A stretch of DNA of 19,591 nucleotides, from NCBI GenBank assembly GCA_025350885.1, contig JANXXA010000054.1, forward strand, positions 1-19,591, in the 5' to 3' direction. Source of the stretch: Phenylobacterium sp. (GTDB lineage Bacteria; Pseudomonadota; Alphaproteobacteria; Caulobacterales; Caulobacteraceae). The position numbers and the translations under genes were made by a program. The notes under the pieces were generated by a model. It was not told where the DNA came from and did no database searches. It saw nothing but the letters and a program-made list of their open reading frames with translations. Positions 1 to 6,950 of the stretch are shown here, one piece after another; the stretch's first letter is position 1, and every line of letters begins with the position of its first letter.

Positions 1-641
1 CGCCCGTCGGCGGCCCGCGCTGGCCCGACCGCCAGCGCATTGGACCCTGTCTCTTTCAGCGCCGGCGGCTCGGGCAGGCGGCCGGTGGCGACCTGGGCGA
101 AGGCCCCGTCGAGGCCATAGAAGGTGGGCCCGCGAAACAGGGTAAAGGCGGCCAGATCGCGCCCGGTGACCGACCCCAGGCCGGCGGCGACCTTCTCCGG
201 GTGCAGGGCCGCAAAGCGGTTCACGCCGGCGGCGTAGGCGTCGAGGATCTTGCGCAACGCAGGCGAAAGATCACGCTCATAGCCCCGGGCCAGGACGCCT
301 GGCACATCCATCAGCTGGACCAGGGTGTCGCTCGGTATGGCTTCAGCGCCCTTCAACGATGCGAGCTTGCCGCGCGAGGTGAAGACGCTGTCCTGGATGG
401 TGGCGAAATCGTCCTCAGACTGGGCGAAGCCAAGGCCGAACGCCGCGTCGGCGTCGGTTCGTCCGAGGATGTGGGGCACGCCAAACCTGTCGCGGCGGAT
501 CCGCACGTCGTAGGTCATCGGCCCGGCGGCGGCGCGGGTCGGGGCGCCCTGCGCCGATCCCACCGCGGCGATCGCGAACAGCACCGACAACATCAGGGCC
601 ACGAGACCGTTGCCGGCCCCCGCGCCGCGCCGATTTCGCAT
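1..641 (-). CDS. Penicillin acylase family Ntn hydrolase, N-terminal part (runs off left edge)
   Basis: An open frame from ATG at 641 continues without a stop to the window edge, giving 213 residues. Residues about 12-32 form a hydrophobic signal peptide ending near SAQG, so the enzyme is exported, probably to the periplasm. The segment DRFGVPHI followed by TDADAAFGLGFAQSEDDF is the classic start of the acylase alpha chain. At residues 198-206 comes TGSNALAVG, the autoproteolytic junction: cleavage after Gly199 would expose Ser200 as the N-terminal nucleophile of the beta chain. The family (penicillin G acylase, aculeacin acylase, acyl-homoserine-lactone acylases such as PvdQ/HacA) hydrolyses amide bonds of side-chain acyl groups. 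The substrate cannot be told from this part; N-acyl-homoserine lactone or another acyl amide is possible. The alpha-chain region is complete, but most of the beta chain lies outside. An IS remnant begins about 85 bp upstream of the start. Confidence 0.88.
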   Translation of the reverse strand, partial: MRNRRGAGAGNGLVALMLSVLFAIAAVGSAQGAPTRAAAGPMTYDVRIRRDRFGVPHILGRTDADAAFGLGFAQSEDDFATIQDSVFTSRGKLASLKGAEAIPSDTLVQLMDVPGVLARGYERDLSPALRKILDAYAAGVNRFAALHPEKVAAGLGSVTGRDLAAFTLFRGPTFYGLDGAFAQVATGRLPEPPALKETGSNALAVGPARAADG

Positions 642-730
642 AGGCGTACTTTCCAGTTCCGCAGCTTCGAAGCGGGCGAGGATAAGAGCAGTCGCCACGC
701 GACGCCAACCCACAAGCTCAAACCTGTGGC

Positions 731-774
731 TAGCTCGTGATCTGTCCGGAGTTTGTAGCTCGTGAAGTGACCGG
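731..774. repeat. Tandem subterminal repeats in the IS end
   Basis: TAGCTCGTGA occurs at 731-740 and again at 756-765, 25 bp apart. Extended to 19 bp, the copies (731-749 and 756-774) agree at 16 positions, both ending in CCGG. Such repeats inside an IS end are usually transposase-binding sites. Confidence 0.6.
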
Positions 775-833
775 TTGTTGTCGCTCCTGGAATTGGGGGT
801 GGGAATGGACCGGGCGCGCATCAACGAGGGCAT

Positions 834-989
834 AACCCGCACGGTGGCCCTGACGAAGCGGCTTCGGTGTCGCTGCTCGGGGATCTGCAGCGTAAGCCCT
901 TCGAAGCGCACGCAGTTGTCGTTGCCGACGACGCGCTCGTGGCGGGCGCACAGGATGTTGGCGAGATCGCCGACGAAGGGAACGAAGGC
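834..989 (-). pseudogene. Transposase C-terminal fragment (integrase-core, ISNCY type)
   Basis: On the minus strand, this frame encodes about 52 residues beginning AFVPFVGDLANILC and including HERVVGNDNCVRFEG, then LTLQIPEQ and RFVRATVRV. That pattern (GxDNxVxxxGLxLQIP, then HxFVxAxVxV) is the C-terminal beta-rich tail that follows the DDE core in ISNCY/IS481-like transposases. In intact proteins the next residues are usually like HEYPDGTLAVFHGP; here the frame passes instead into unrelated sequence, so the end has been altered or deleted. No DDE catalytic core is present upstream, where ptsH begins. The fragment is not expected to be functional. Confidence 0.62.
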
Positions 990-1005
990 CGAGCCTTCCT
1001 CGGCC
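987..1005 (-). terminator. Hairpin downstream of ptsH, possible weak terminator
   Basis: GGCCGAG and CTCGGCC form a perfect 7-bp stem with a 5-nt loop, 28 bases beyond the ptsH stop. No clear T-run follows on the minus strand, only a mixed TTCGTTCCC, so intrinsic termination is uncertain. It sits exactly at the edge of the IS remnant. Confidence 0.35.
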
Positions 1006-1033
1006 GCCCCAAGGGGGGAGGAACCGCGCGCCG

Positions 1034-1315
1034 CTACTCGTCCTCGTCGAAGCGGGCGGTGACCAGGGCTTCGAGGGCTGTGACGGCGGCTTCGGCCTCG
1101 GCGCCGTGCGCTTCGATGTCGATGGAGCTGCCGGGGCCGGCGGCCAGCATCATCAGGCCCATGATCGAGCGCGCATCGACCGTCTGGCCGTCCTTGGAGA
1201 CGCGGACCTCGGCGTCGAACGCAGCGGCCGCTTTGACGAACTTGGCCGAGGCGCGGGCGTGCAGGCCGCGCTTGTTGACGATCTCGACCGTGCGGGTCGC
1301 CGACCCCTGGCTCAT
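1034..1315 (-). CDS. ptsH: HPr, phosphocarrier protein of the PTS
   Basis: This 93-residue protein has the full HPr fold signature. VNKRGLHARASAKFV carries the phosphorylatable His19, which accepts phosphate from enzyme I. DARSIMGLMML carries Ser50, the regulatory serine that HPr kinase/phosphorylase modifies. HPr passes phosphate on to EIIA proteins. In alphaproteobacteria this branch usually has no sugar-specific permease and acts in regulation. The gene lies 7 bp after the EIIA gene, so the two are almost certainly co-transcribed, with hprK upstream. Enzyme I is not in the window. The acidic tail (FDEDE) at the C terminus is a little longer than in the minimal family member. Confidence 0.95.
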   Translation of the reverse strand: MSQGSATRTVEIVNKRGLHARASAKFVKAAAAFDAEVRVSKDGQTVDARSIMGLMMLAAGPGSSIDIEAHGAEAEAAVTALEALVTARFDEDE

Positions 1316-1322
1316 CCCAGGC

Positions 1323-1727
1323 TCACTTTTCGCCGGCCAGCACGTAGGAGGCGACAGAGATATATTTACGCCCGGCTTCCTGGGCGGCGGCGACGGCGTC
1401 CTCCAGGCTCTGGCGGCCGCGCACGCTGGCCAGCTTGATCAGCATTGGCAGGTTGAGCCCGGCGATCACCTCGGCCTTGGTCTGCTCCATCACCGAGATG
1501 GCCAGGTTCGAGGGCGTGCCGCCGAACATGTCGGTGAGCAGGATCACCCCGGCGCCGGCGTCGACCCGCTCGCAGGCCGCCAGAATGTCTTTGCGGCGGC
1601 GCTCCATGTCGTCCTCGGGGCCGATGCAGATGGCTTCCACCGCCACCTGCGGGCCCACCACATGTTCCATGGCGAAGACAAATTCCTCCGCCAGCCGGCC
1701 GTGAGTGACGATCACCAGCCCGATCAT
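1323..1727 (-). CDS. PTS EIIA component, mannose/fructose type (ManX/EIIA-Man)
   Basis: A 134-residue single EIIA-Man domain. The conserved N terminus MIGLVIVTHGRLAEEF carries the phosphohistidine His9, and LLTDMFGGTPSNLA (about 63-76) is the family's second signature. I start it at the ATG at 1727 because the family begins with this short strand; a longer reading frame exists upstream, but its extra 35 residues are not family-like. It would take phosphate from HPr and, lacking EIIB/EIIC partners in the window, is expected to signal by its phosphorylation state. In related alphaproteobacteria, PTS EIIA/HPr proteins are encoded with chvGI and hprK, as here. The gap to hprK is 76 bp and to ptsH 7 bp. 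Confidence 0.92.
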   Translation of the reverse strand: MIGLVIVTHGRLAEEFVFAMEHVVGPQVAVEAICIGPEDDMERRRKDILAACERVDAGAGVILLTDMFGGTPSNLAISVMEQTKAEVIAGLNLPMLIKLASVRGRQSLEDAVAAAQEAGRKYISVASYVLAGEK

Positions 1728-1803
1728 CGATAAGCTTCCAAGGGTATCCCCACCCGGCGCGGCCCCACAGACCTGTCCGCCAGAACCCGTCCGGCGAGCG
1801 GTG

Positions 1804-2271
1804 CTAAATACGCCTGTTGCCGGCCCGGTCAAAGCAACTCACCGCGCGAGCGAGTTTTGCCGGCGCCGAGGCCTCCCGCGCAGCCAGTTCGATCATCGGC
1901 AGGGCTATTCCCAGGATCTCGCTGAACCGGCGCGGGGGAAGCCGTTCCGGCTGGCCACATCGGGCGACCAGCACCACCTCGGCGAGCGGCAGGGCGGCGA
2001 CCCGCAGGATCTCCAGGCCCCGCGCTTCAATCAAACCCGCAAGCGCTGGCGGCGCGCATCCGAACAGCCGCCCGTCGCAGGTCCACAGCGCCACCCGGTC
2101 GTCGGCGACCAGCCGGAACCCCGCGTCGAGCGCCCGCAGCGCCAGGTCGCTCTTGCCGGCGCCGGCCGGGCCCTCGATCAGCACGCCGCGCCAGGCCCCG
2201 CCGCGCCACGATCCGCCGGCGCGGGTGGCGATCAGCCCGGCATGGGCGATCAAGCCTCCATTCAGGCTCAT
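1804..2271 (-). CDS. hprK: HPr kinase/phosphorylase, short alphaproteobacterial form
   Basis: A 155-residue protein with a Walker A loop GPAGAGKS at residues 34-41, an acidic LVADDRV segment near 55 and the HprK hallmark GLIEARGLEIL at about 79-89. These are the catalytic-domain landmarks of HprK, which phosphorylates and dephosphorylates the regulatory serine of HPr. Firmicute enzymes are about 310 residues with an extra N-terminal domain; that domain is absent here, as is usual in alphaproteobacteria. The start codon overlaps the chvG stop by 4 bp (ATGA type), implying translational coupling with the sensor kinase. Its substrate HPr (with Ser50) is encoded two genes downstream. Confidence 0.93.
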   Translation of the reverse strand: MSLNGGLIAHAGLIATRAGGSWRGGAWRGVLIEGPAGAGKSDLALRALDAGFRLVADDRVALWTCDGRLFGCAPPALAGLIEARGLEILRVAALPLAEVVLVARCGQPERLPPRRFSEILGIALPMIELAAREASAPAKLARAVSCFDRAGNRRI

Positions 2272-3860
2272 GGCCTGGCCTCGGGCAGGATCAGCAGAAA
2301 GGCCGCGCCCATCACCTGATTGCCGGGCCCTGTGCGGTTCTTGGCGTGCAGCGAGCCGCCGTGCGCCTCGGCGATCTGCCGGGCGATAGACAGGCCAAGG
2401 CCGGAATTGCCGCCGAACACCGCGCCCTTGGGCCGCGAGGTGTAGAACCGGGCGAACACCGTCTCCAGGTTCTCCGACGGGATGCCGGGCCCGCTATCGG
2501 AGACTGTCGCCAGCACCTTGCCGCCGGCCCGCGCCAGCGCCACCACGACCTCGCCGCCCGGCGGACTGAAGGACCGGGCGTTGTCGATCAGGTTGCGGAA
2601 CACCTGGCCCAGTGGTCCCTCGCGGCCCATGACGGTGACCGGATCAAGAGCTCCGCTGCGTTCAAAACGGACGCTGACCTCGCCCGGCTTGGCGGTCGCC
2701 TGATAGATCGCCACGATGTCGGACACCAGACGTTCAATATCCACCGTCCGGGGCTCGTCGCGCGACAGTTCCGCGTCCAGCCGCGAGGCGTTGGAGATAT
2801 CGGTGACCAGCCGGTCCAGCCGCTGCACGTCACTCTTCAGGATGTTCAGCAATCGGTCGCGGGCCCTCGGATCGGTGACCAGATCGAGGGTCTCGACCGC
2901 TGAGCGCAGGGAGGTCAGCGGATTCTTGATCTCGTGGGCGACGTCCGCGGCGAAGCTTTCGATCGCGTCCATGCGCTCCGACAGGGCCTGGGTCATGTCT
3001 TCGAGACTGCGGGTCAGGTCGCCAAGCTCGTCGTCGCGCCGTGCGAGGTCGGGCAAGGAGATGGCGCGCGCGCCGGCCAGCCGCACCCGGTCGGCGGCCC
3101 GCGCCAGGCGGCGCACGGGCTGGGCGATCAACCGGGTCAGCAGCAGGGACGAGCCCACGGTTACCGCGATGGCGATCAGGATGAAGGGGATCAGCGCCAA
3201 CCGCTCGCGGGCGATGATTTGATCGACGTCGTTGGCCTCGAGCGTCAGCACCCCCAGCACCATCTGCACATGCTGGATCGGGATCGACACCGAAACCACC
3301 CAGGCGCCGTCCTCGCCGCGGCGTTTGCCAGCCACGTGCTGGCCGCGCAGGGCGCGCGCCACCTCCGCGCGCAGCGCCACGCCGGCCGCGCCCGCCACCG
3401 CATAGGGCTGGGCTTTCAGGTCGAGGGACCGGCCGCCCGAGCCGCGCGCCCGGGCGGGCGGCAGCACCCTTTTCTCCACCCGGTCGGCGACCAAATCACT
3501 GTCGGCGATCGGCCGGCCTTGCGGATCGAACAGCCGCGCCCGCTGGGTCTTGGGATTGGCCAGCATCTGCAGCGTCAGGTTGGCGTAGTTGGGATCCATC
3601 GCCGGCTGCGGCTCGCCGACCGTGGCGGCCTGGTCGATGATCGCCGCCATCAGCTCGCCCTGGGTGGTCAGGCTGTCGATACGCGCGTTGACCAGGCCCT
3701 GGCGCAGTTCGTTCAGCACCAGGGCGCCGACGATCAGTACCGCCAGCCCCAGAACGTTCAGCGCGATGATCAGCCGGCCGAGCCGAGTGCCCGGCAGCCA
3801 GCGGAAGCGCGGCGGCCGCGAGCCGCGCCTAGGTTTCGCGGTATCGGTAGCCGACGCCAT
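2268..3860 (-). CDS. chvG: Sensor histidine kinase ChvG (ExoS/BvrS family)
   Basis: The protein has 530 residues if started at the ATG at 3860; a TTG at 3893 is possible but less likely. Layout: basic cytoplasmic N terminus, TM1 (about 30-50), periplasmic sensor domain (about 50-218), TM2 (about 221-245), HAMP linker, HisKA and HATPase domains. The H-box [20 protein letters not shown] places the phosphorylated histidine near residue 309. The N-box [14 protein letters not shown], the G1 box [19 protein letters not shown] and the G2 box [19 protein letters not shown] are intact. ChvG senses envelope and acid stress and phosphorylates ChvI. The start overlaps the end of chvI by 32 bp and its stop overlaps hprK by 4 bp, so the order chvI-chvG-hprK is tightly coupled. 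Confidence 0.93.
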   Translation of the reverse strand: MASATDTAKPRRGSRPPRFRWLPGTRLGRLIIALNVLGLAVLIVGALVLNELRQGLVNARIDSLTTQGELMAAIIDQAATVGEPQPAMDPNYANLTLQMLANPKTQRARLFDPQGRPIADSDLVADRVEKRVLPPARARGSGGRSLDLKAQPYAVAGAAGVALRAEVARALRGQHVAGKRRGEDGAWVVSVSIPIQHVQMVLGVLTLEANDVDQIIARERLALIPFILIAIAVTVGSSLLLTRLIAQPVRRLARAADRVRLAGARAISLPDLARRDDELGDLTRSLEDMTQALSERMDAIESFAADVAHEIKNPLTSLRSAVETLDLVTDPRARDRLLNILKSDVQRLDRLVTDISNASRLDAELSRDEPRTVDIERLVSDIVAIYQATAKPGEVSVRFERSGALDPVTVMGREGPLGQVFRNLIDNARSFSPPGGEVVVALARAGGKVLATVSDSGPGIPSENLETVFARFYTSRPKGAVFGGNSGLGLSIARQIAEAHGGSLHAKNRTGPGNQVMGAAFLLILPEARP

Positions 3861-4539
3861 AGAGCGTTTCGATCGCGTCGAATTCGGGATCAACGTCGCG
3901 GAACTTCTTGCGCATGCGCTTGATGTGGCTGTCGATCGTGCGATCGTCCACGTAAACCTGATCGTCGTAGGCCGCGTCCATCAGGTTGTCGCGGCTCTTC
4001 ACGAAGCCCGGCCGTTGCGCCAGCGACTGCAGCAGCAGGAACTCGGTCACCGTCAGCTTCACCGGCCGGCCTTCCCACAGGCAGTCGTGGCGCGCCGGAT
4101 CGAGGGTCAGCTTGCCGCGCTTGAGGGCGCGGGCGGCGTCAGCCCCGGCGGCGCCCGCCTGCGGCTCCTCGCCCTCGATGCCGGCGCGGCGCAGCACCGC
4201 CTTCACCCGCTCAAGCAGCAGTCTCTGGCTGAACGGCTTGTGCATATAGTCGTCGGCGCCCAGGTTGAAGCCGAGGATCTCGTCGATCTCCTCGTCCTTG
4301 GAGGTCAGGATGATCACCGGCAGGTCGGAAGTCCGGCGCAGGCGGCGCAATACCTCCATGCCGTCCAGGCGCGGCATCTTCACGTCGAGGATCGCCAGGT
4401 CCGGCGGGTCATTCTCCAGCGCCGCCAGGCCCGCGGCCCCGTCATAGTAAGCCTTGACGGTATGGCCGTGGCTCTCCAGCGCCAGGCTCACCGACGTCAC
4501 GATGTTCTCGTCGTCGTCCACCAGGGTGATCTTGGCCAT
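3829..4539 (-). CDS. chvI: DNA-binding response regulator ChvI (OmpR/PhoB family)
   Basis: 236 residues from the ATG at 4539, where the family N terminus [13 protein letters not shown] begins. A GTG 7 codons upstream (4560) is also open; a GAGGAG lies about 13 bases before the ATG. Residues 1-120 are a receiver domain: acidic pocket DDD at 8-10, phosphoacceptor Asp52 in [13 protein letters not shown], and KPFSQRLL with the conserved lysine near 107. Residues about 135-236 are a winged-helix DNA-binding domain ending YGVGYRYRE. ChvI is the partner of ChvG encoded next to it and activates envelope-stress genes. As first gene of the operon it probably controls transcription of the whole block. 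It is transcribed divergently from the unknown gene at 4682. Confidence 0.95.
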   Translation of the reverse strand: MAKITLVDDDENIVTSVSLALESHGHTVKAYYDGAAGLAALENDPPDLAILDVKMPRLDGMEVLRRLRRTSDLPVIILTSKDEEIDEILGFNLGADDYMHKPFSQRLLLERVKAVLRRAGIEGEEPQAGAAGADAARALKRGKLTLDPARHDCLWEGRPVKLTVTEFLLLQSLAQRPGFVKSRDNLMDAAYDDQVYVDDRTIDSHIKRMRKKFRDVDPEFDAIETLYGVGYRYRET

Positions 4540-4681
4540 TTGGGTACGAGGTCTCCTCACTCTGTCGCCAAGCTAGTCGTCTGGCAGCGTGGCCTCAATG
4601 GGGCGCAGACGGCCACGACGTCGGCGATCAATCGGAGCTTAAAGCTTCGCCGGTAGGTTCCGGTTCACGGCGGGGGACCAG
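4540..4681. promoter_or_regulatory. Divergent intergenic region between chvI and the unknown gene at 4682
   Basis: This 142-bp gap must hold the promoters of both the chvI operon (leftward) and the 568-residue gene (rightward), unless either is read from elsewhere. A GGGGGA stretch just before 4682 serves as ribosome binding site for the right-hand gene. GAGCTTAAAGCTTC at about 4635-4648 is a short AT-richer imperfect palindrome. I see no convincing -35/-10 pair and cannot assign a ChvI box by eye. Confidence 0.4.
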
Positions 4682-6388
4682 ATGGCGGGCAATCAGGTGC
4701 ATTTCGAGGTGTTCGTCCGACGCTATCCGGATTCGCCCTGGACGCTGAAAATGGCCGCCGACGACCGGGAAAGCGCGCTCGAAGTGGCCATGGAGCTGGT
4801 CGATCAGCGCGAGGCCGCCGCCGCGCGGGTGATGCGCGAGACGCTGGACGCCGGCACCGGGGAATTCCATTCCCTGACCATCCTGACCGTCGGCGTCCCG
4901 GAGCGTGCGCGCAAGATCAGGGCCCCCGAGCCGGCGGAGCCGCTCTGTGTCGCGCCACAGGACCTCTACAGCTGTCACGCGCGCGAAAAGATCGGCCGAC
5001 TGCTGGAGACCTGGCTGGCGCGGCGCGAGACGACGCCATTTGAACTGCTGCACCGACCTGATCTGGTCGAGCAACTGGAAGCCAGCCGGGTCGAGATCCA
5101 GCACGCGATCCAGAAAATCGCTTTGCCCGAGGCCCATGCCCGCAACTGTTCGGTCGCCGCCATGACCAAGGCGTTCGAAAGCCTCGCCGAGCGCGCCGTG
5201 GAGCGGCTGCTGCGCGATGCGCGCAAGGGTCTGCCGAAAATCGCTCCGGAGACCTTCGCCAGGATCGCCTCCCAGCTCGCCAGCGACCCCGAAGGCGCCT
5301 ATCGCCTGGGGTGCGGAGTGGCGATGTTTCTGGCGCCTGCGCAAAGCTGGGCTGAGAAGGTTGGCCTGCTGATCGATCTCGCCGACGCCGCGCCCACGCA
5401 AGGTCCGGGCCGCGCCCTGGCGCTGGCGGTGATCGCCGAGCCGCTGGAAGAGATCGTCGGCAGCGAGAAGGGGCTCGACAATATCGTCGGCGGTCACCTC
5501 GACCTGGGAGCGCGGCTGGCCGCCATGAGCCGGCTCGCCGCCGCCGATGTGATTGACGCGCTGGTCAAGGCCGAGCCGTCCGTCGCCAAGGTGATGCCCG
5601 AGCTGTCGGAAAGGGCCCAGGGTCTTGCCAAGTGGCTGGGCGTCGGCGGGTTCCTTGGCGTCCGCGCCGCGATCGGTCAGCGGATCCTGCGCGAACTGTC
5701 CGGCCAGCGGCGGCTGCGGCCCTCCGATGCCGCCGGCGAGATTGACGTCATCCGCGGCCTGGCGATGGCGCTCACCGCCGCCTCGGGCAAGCTCTTGCCG
5801 CTGGACAACGTGCAGGCGGCGTTCTCGTCGCGCTCGCGCCGGCTGGTCACCCGCGATTTCGTCGAGACCTATCTCGGCGAAGGGGGCTCGTCTCTGCAGG
5901 AAGCCGAGGCGTTGATCTGGCTCACCGAGAACATTATTGGCGGCGGCAACAAGCGAGAAGCCGGCCGCTGGTTGCACGCGCAGATCTTTGGTCTGCGCCT
6001 CGAACGCGAAAGCCGCGGCTCGCATCACCCGACGACCCGGCTGGCCGAGCTCGCCAAGCTGCAGCGCGCGGTCGCCCGCTGTGGCCTGGTCGAGGAGACC
6101 TACCGGCCGATCCAGATCAAGCTCGGCGAAATCGGCGGGCTGGTCGAGGCCGACGCGCGTCTGGTCTCGAAAACCGTGAAGTCCGCCGCGCCGGCGCTCA
6201 ATCGGCTGACCCTGCTGCTGCGGCTCGCGTGTGGCGAGGTGGCGCCGCTGGGTCCCGCCGCCGACCGGGCGCGCGCCGAGGCGCTGAAACTGGCGCGCCA
6301 GGACAACACCCGCGCCGAATTGACGGTCGCGCCCGATCGGCTCGACGCGATCCGCGATCTTCTCCGACACGCGGCGCTGGCGGCGTAG
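4682..6388 (+). CDS. Conserved-looking hypothetical protein, 568 residues, divergent from chvI
   Basis: I do not recognise this family. The frame is clearly coding: strong third-position GC, an ATG with a GGGGGA site just upstream, and no competing gene; a long minus-strand frame opposite it is low-complexity and shadow-like. No signal peptide or membrane segment is evident, so a cytoplasmic location is likely. Residues 1-65 (VHFEVFVRRYPDSPWTLKMA onward) look like a small alpha/beta module. The rest is almost wholly helical, rich in Ala, Leu, Arg and Glu, with repeated helix pairs such as LAERAVERLLRDARKGLP, AYRLGCGVAMFLAPAQ and LIWLTENIIGGGNKREAGRWL, compatible with an alpha-solenoid or a helical scaffold. 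One two-cysteine stretch (about 89-99, CVAPQDLYSCH) is notable. Its position opposite chvI suggests, but does not prove, a role in the same regulon. Confidence 0.85.
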   Translation: MAGNQVHFEVFVRRYPDSPWTLKMAADDRESALEVAMELVDQREAAAARVMRETLDAGTGEFHSLTILTVGVPERARKIRAPEPAEPLCVAPQDLYSCHAREKIGRLLETWLARRETTPFELLHRPDLVEQLEASRVEIQHAIQKIALPEAHARNCSVAAMTKAFESLAERAVERLLRDARKGLPKIAPETFARIASQLASDPEGAYRLGCGVAMFLAPAQSWAEKVGLLIDLADAAPTQGPGRALALAVIAEPLEEIVGSEKGLDNIVGGHLDLGARLAAMSRLAAADVIDALVKAEPSVAKVMPELSERAQGLAKWLGVGGFLGVRAAIGQRILRELSGQRRLRPSDAAGEIDVIRGLAMALTAASGKLLPLDNVQAAFSSRSRRLVTRDFVETYLGEGGSSLQEAEALIWLTENIIGGGNKREAGRWLHAQIFGLRLERESRGSHHPTTRLAELAKLQRAVARCGLVEETYRPIQIKLGEIGGLVEADARLVSKTVKSAAPALNRLTLLLRLACGEVAPLGPAADRARAEALKLARQDNTRAELTVAPDRLDAIRDLLRHAALAA

Positions 6389-6439
6389 CGGGCGCGGACT
6401 CGCGTCCGGGTGAGCCCGGCGTCACTCGAGTTCATGGAT

Positions 6440-6458
6440 CCCCCGGACAAGCCGGGGG
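6440..6458. repeat. REP-like palindrome
   Basis: CCCCCGG-ACAAG-CCGGGGG forms a perfect 7-bp stem. The surrounding ATGGATC before and GAAGACGA after match the general form of a widespread alphaproteobacterial intergenic palindrome (ATGGATCCCCGG...CCGGGGATGACGA). It may act as a transcript end or stability element. Confidence 0.6.
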
Positions 6459-6549
6459 AAGACGAGCAAAACGGTTGGGTGAATGGCGACCGACAGGCTG
6501 CGGCTTCAATCTCATGCCGGCCAGTCTGCCTTGGGGTCTCGCATCATCC

Positions 6550-6759
6550 ATGAGGTTTAAGGCCGGGTGGCATCTCCGGAGGAAAATTCATTTTCGACTT
6601 GGAAGCTCGTCGCGCGTGACGCTCGTCGCTAAGGCCCAGACCACTTTCGGACCTCGGACGGAGTACTTCGAGGTAGACGTCTGGGCAGATGCGTTTTCGA
6701 GCCACCCGAGCGTCAAACCCCTGGGAACCTATCTCGGTCCGCTCCGCGACATGAGCTAG
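6550..6759 (+). CDS. Doubtful small ORF, 69 residues
   Basis: An ATG at 6550 opens a 69-residue frame that starts MRFKAGWHLRRKIHF and contains TEYFEVDVWADAF. It matches no family I know. Third-position GC is roughly two thirds, clearly lower than the 85-90 percent typical of genes around it. It has no good Shine-Dalgarno sequence and lies between two palindromic repeats. It could be a gene remnant, a transferred small gene, or chance. I list it because it is the longest frame with non-shadow composition in the gap. Confidence 0.2.
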   Translation: MRFKAGWHLRRKIHFRLGSSSRVTLVAKAQTTFGPRTEYFEVDVWADAFSSHPSVKPLGTYLGPLRDMS

Positions 6760-6777
6760 GGTCCGTACTCAATACGG

Positions 6778-6894
6778 CTCATCCCCGCGAAGGCGGGGAC
6801 CCAGGTTTTTCCGTGTCCCCAACGAACGGGATAGGTCTGTGCGGGACGATGTCGGCGACAACAACGCCTGGGTCCCCGCCTTCGCGGGGATGAG
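6778..6894. repeat. REPIN: two 28-bp inverted REP copies
   Basis: A 28-bp copy at 6778-6805 (starting CTCATCCCCGCGAAGG) is exactly repeated in inverted orientation at 6867-6894 (ending GCGGGGATGAG), separated by 61 bp. Each copy has its own hairpin, CCCCGC-GAAG-GCGGGG. Paired inverted REPs like this are non-autonomous elements mobilised by RAYT transposases, and can act as RNA stability or termination signals. It lies just downstream of pseC (stop at 6951, minus strand). False protein calls ending in IPAKAGTQ-like text arise from such repeats. Confidence 0.88.
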
Positions 6895-6950
6895 CGGAGT
6901 TTGGGAATCCCCAAGCCCTTGATTTTCCAGGCTCTCGATTGAGTCTGAAC

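Larger units (their letters stand above)
725..989 (-). mobile_element. Decayed end of an insertion sequence (ISNCY-like)
   Basis: This stretch carries the C-terminal coding end of an integrase-type transposase (834-989, minus strand) followed by an IS-like terminus. The outer end reads TGTGGCTAGC, starting at 725, then a CTGTCCGG block and a second, related repeat. This layout (TGT, TAGC, TGTCCGG, TAGCTC, TGACC) resembles ends of ISNCY-type elements of rhizobia and Caulobacterales as I remember them. Only one end is visible and the N-terminal and central parts of the transposase are missing, so the element is dead. The inner boundary, near 989, is set only by where protein similarity stops. 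It separates ptsH from the acylase gene. Confidence 0.6.
6389..6950. other. 562-bp intergenic region with palindromic repeats
   Basis: Between the unknown gene (stop at 6388) and pseC (stop at 6951) there is no convincing gene. Directly after 6388 are two overlapping, mutually exclusive 5-bp stems (6395-6408 and 6406-6419), perhaps a weak terminator without a T-run. Then come a REP-like hairpin (6440-6458), a doubtful 69-codon frame (6550-6759) and a REPIN (6778-6894). The middle part is less GC-rich at third positions than neighbouring genes, so it may be imported or decayed DNA. Confidence 0.6.

Noticed and set aside
4628..6370. A 580-codon minus-strand frame opposite the unknown gene
   Set aside because: Gln/Gly/Arg-rich, low-complexity translation typical of the antisense of a GC-rich gene; the plus strand has a good start, ribosome site and normal composition.
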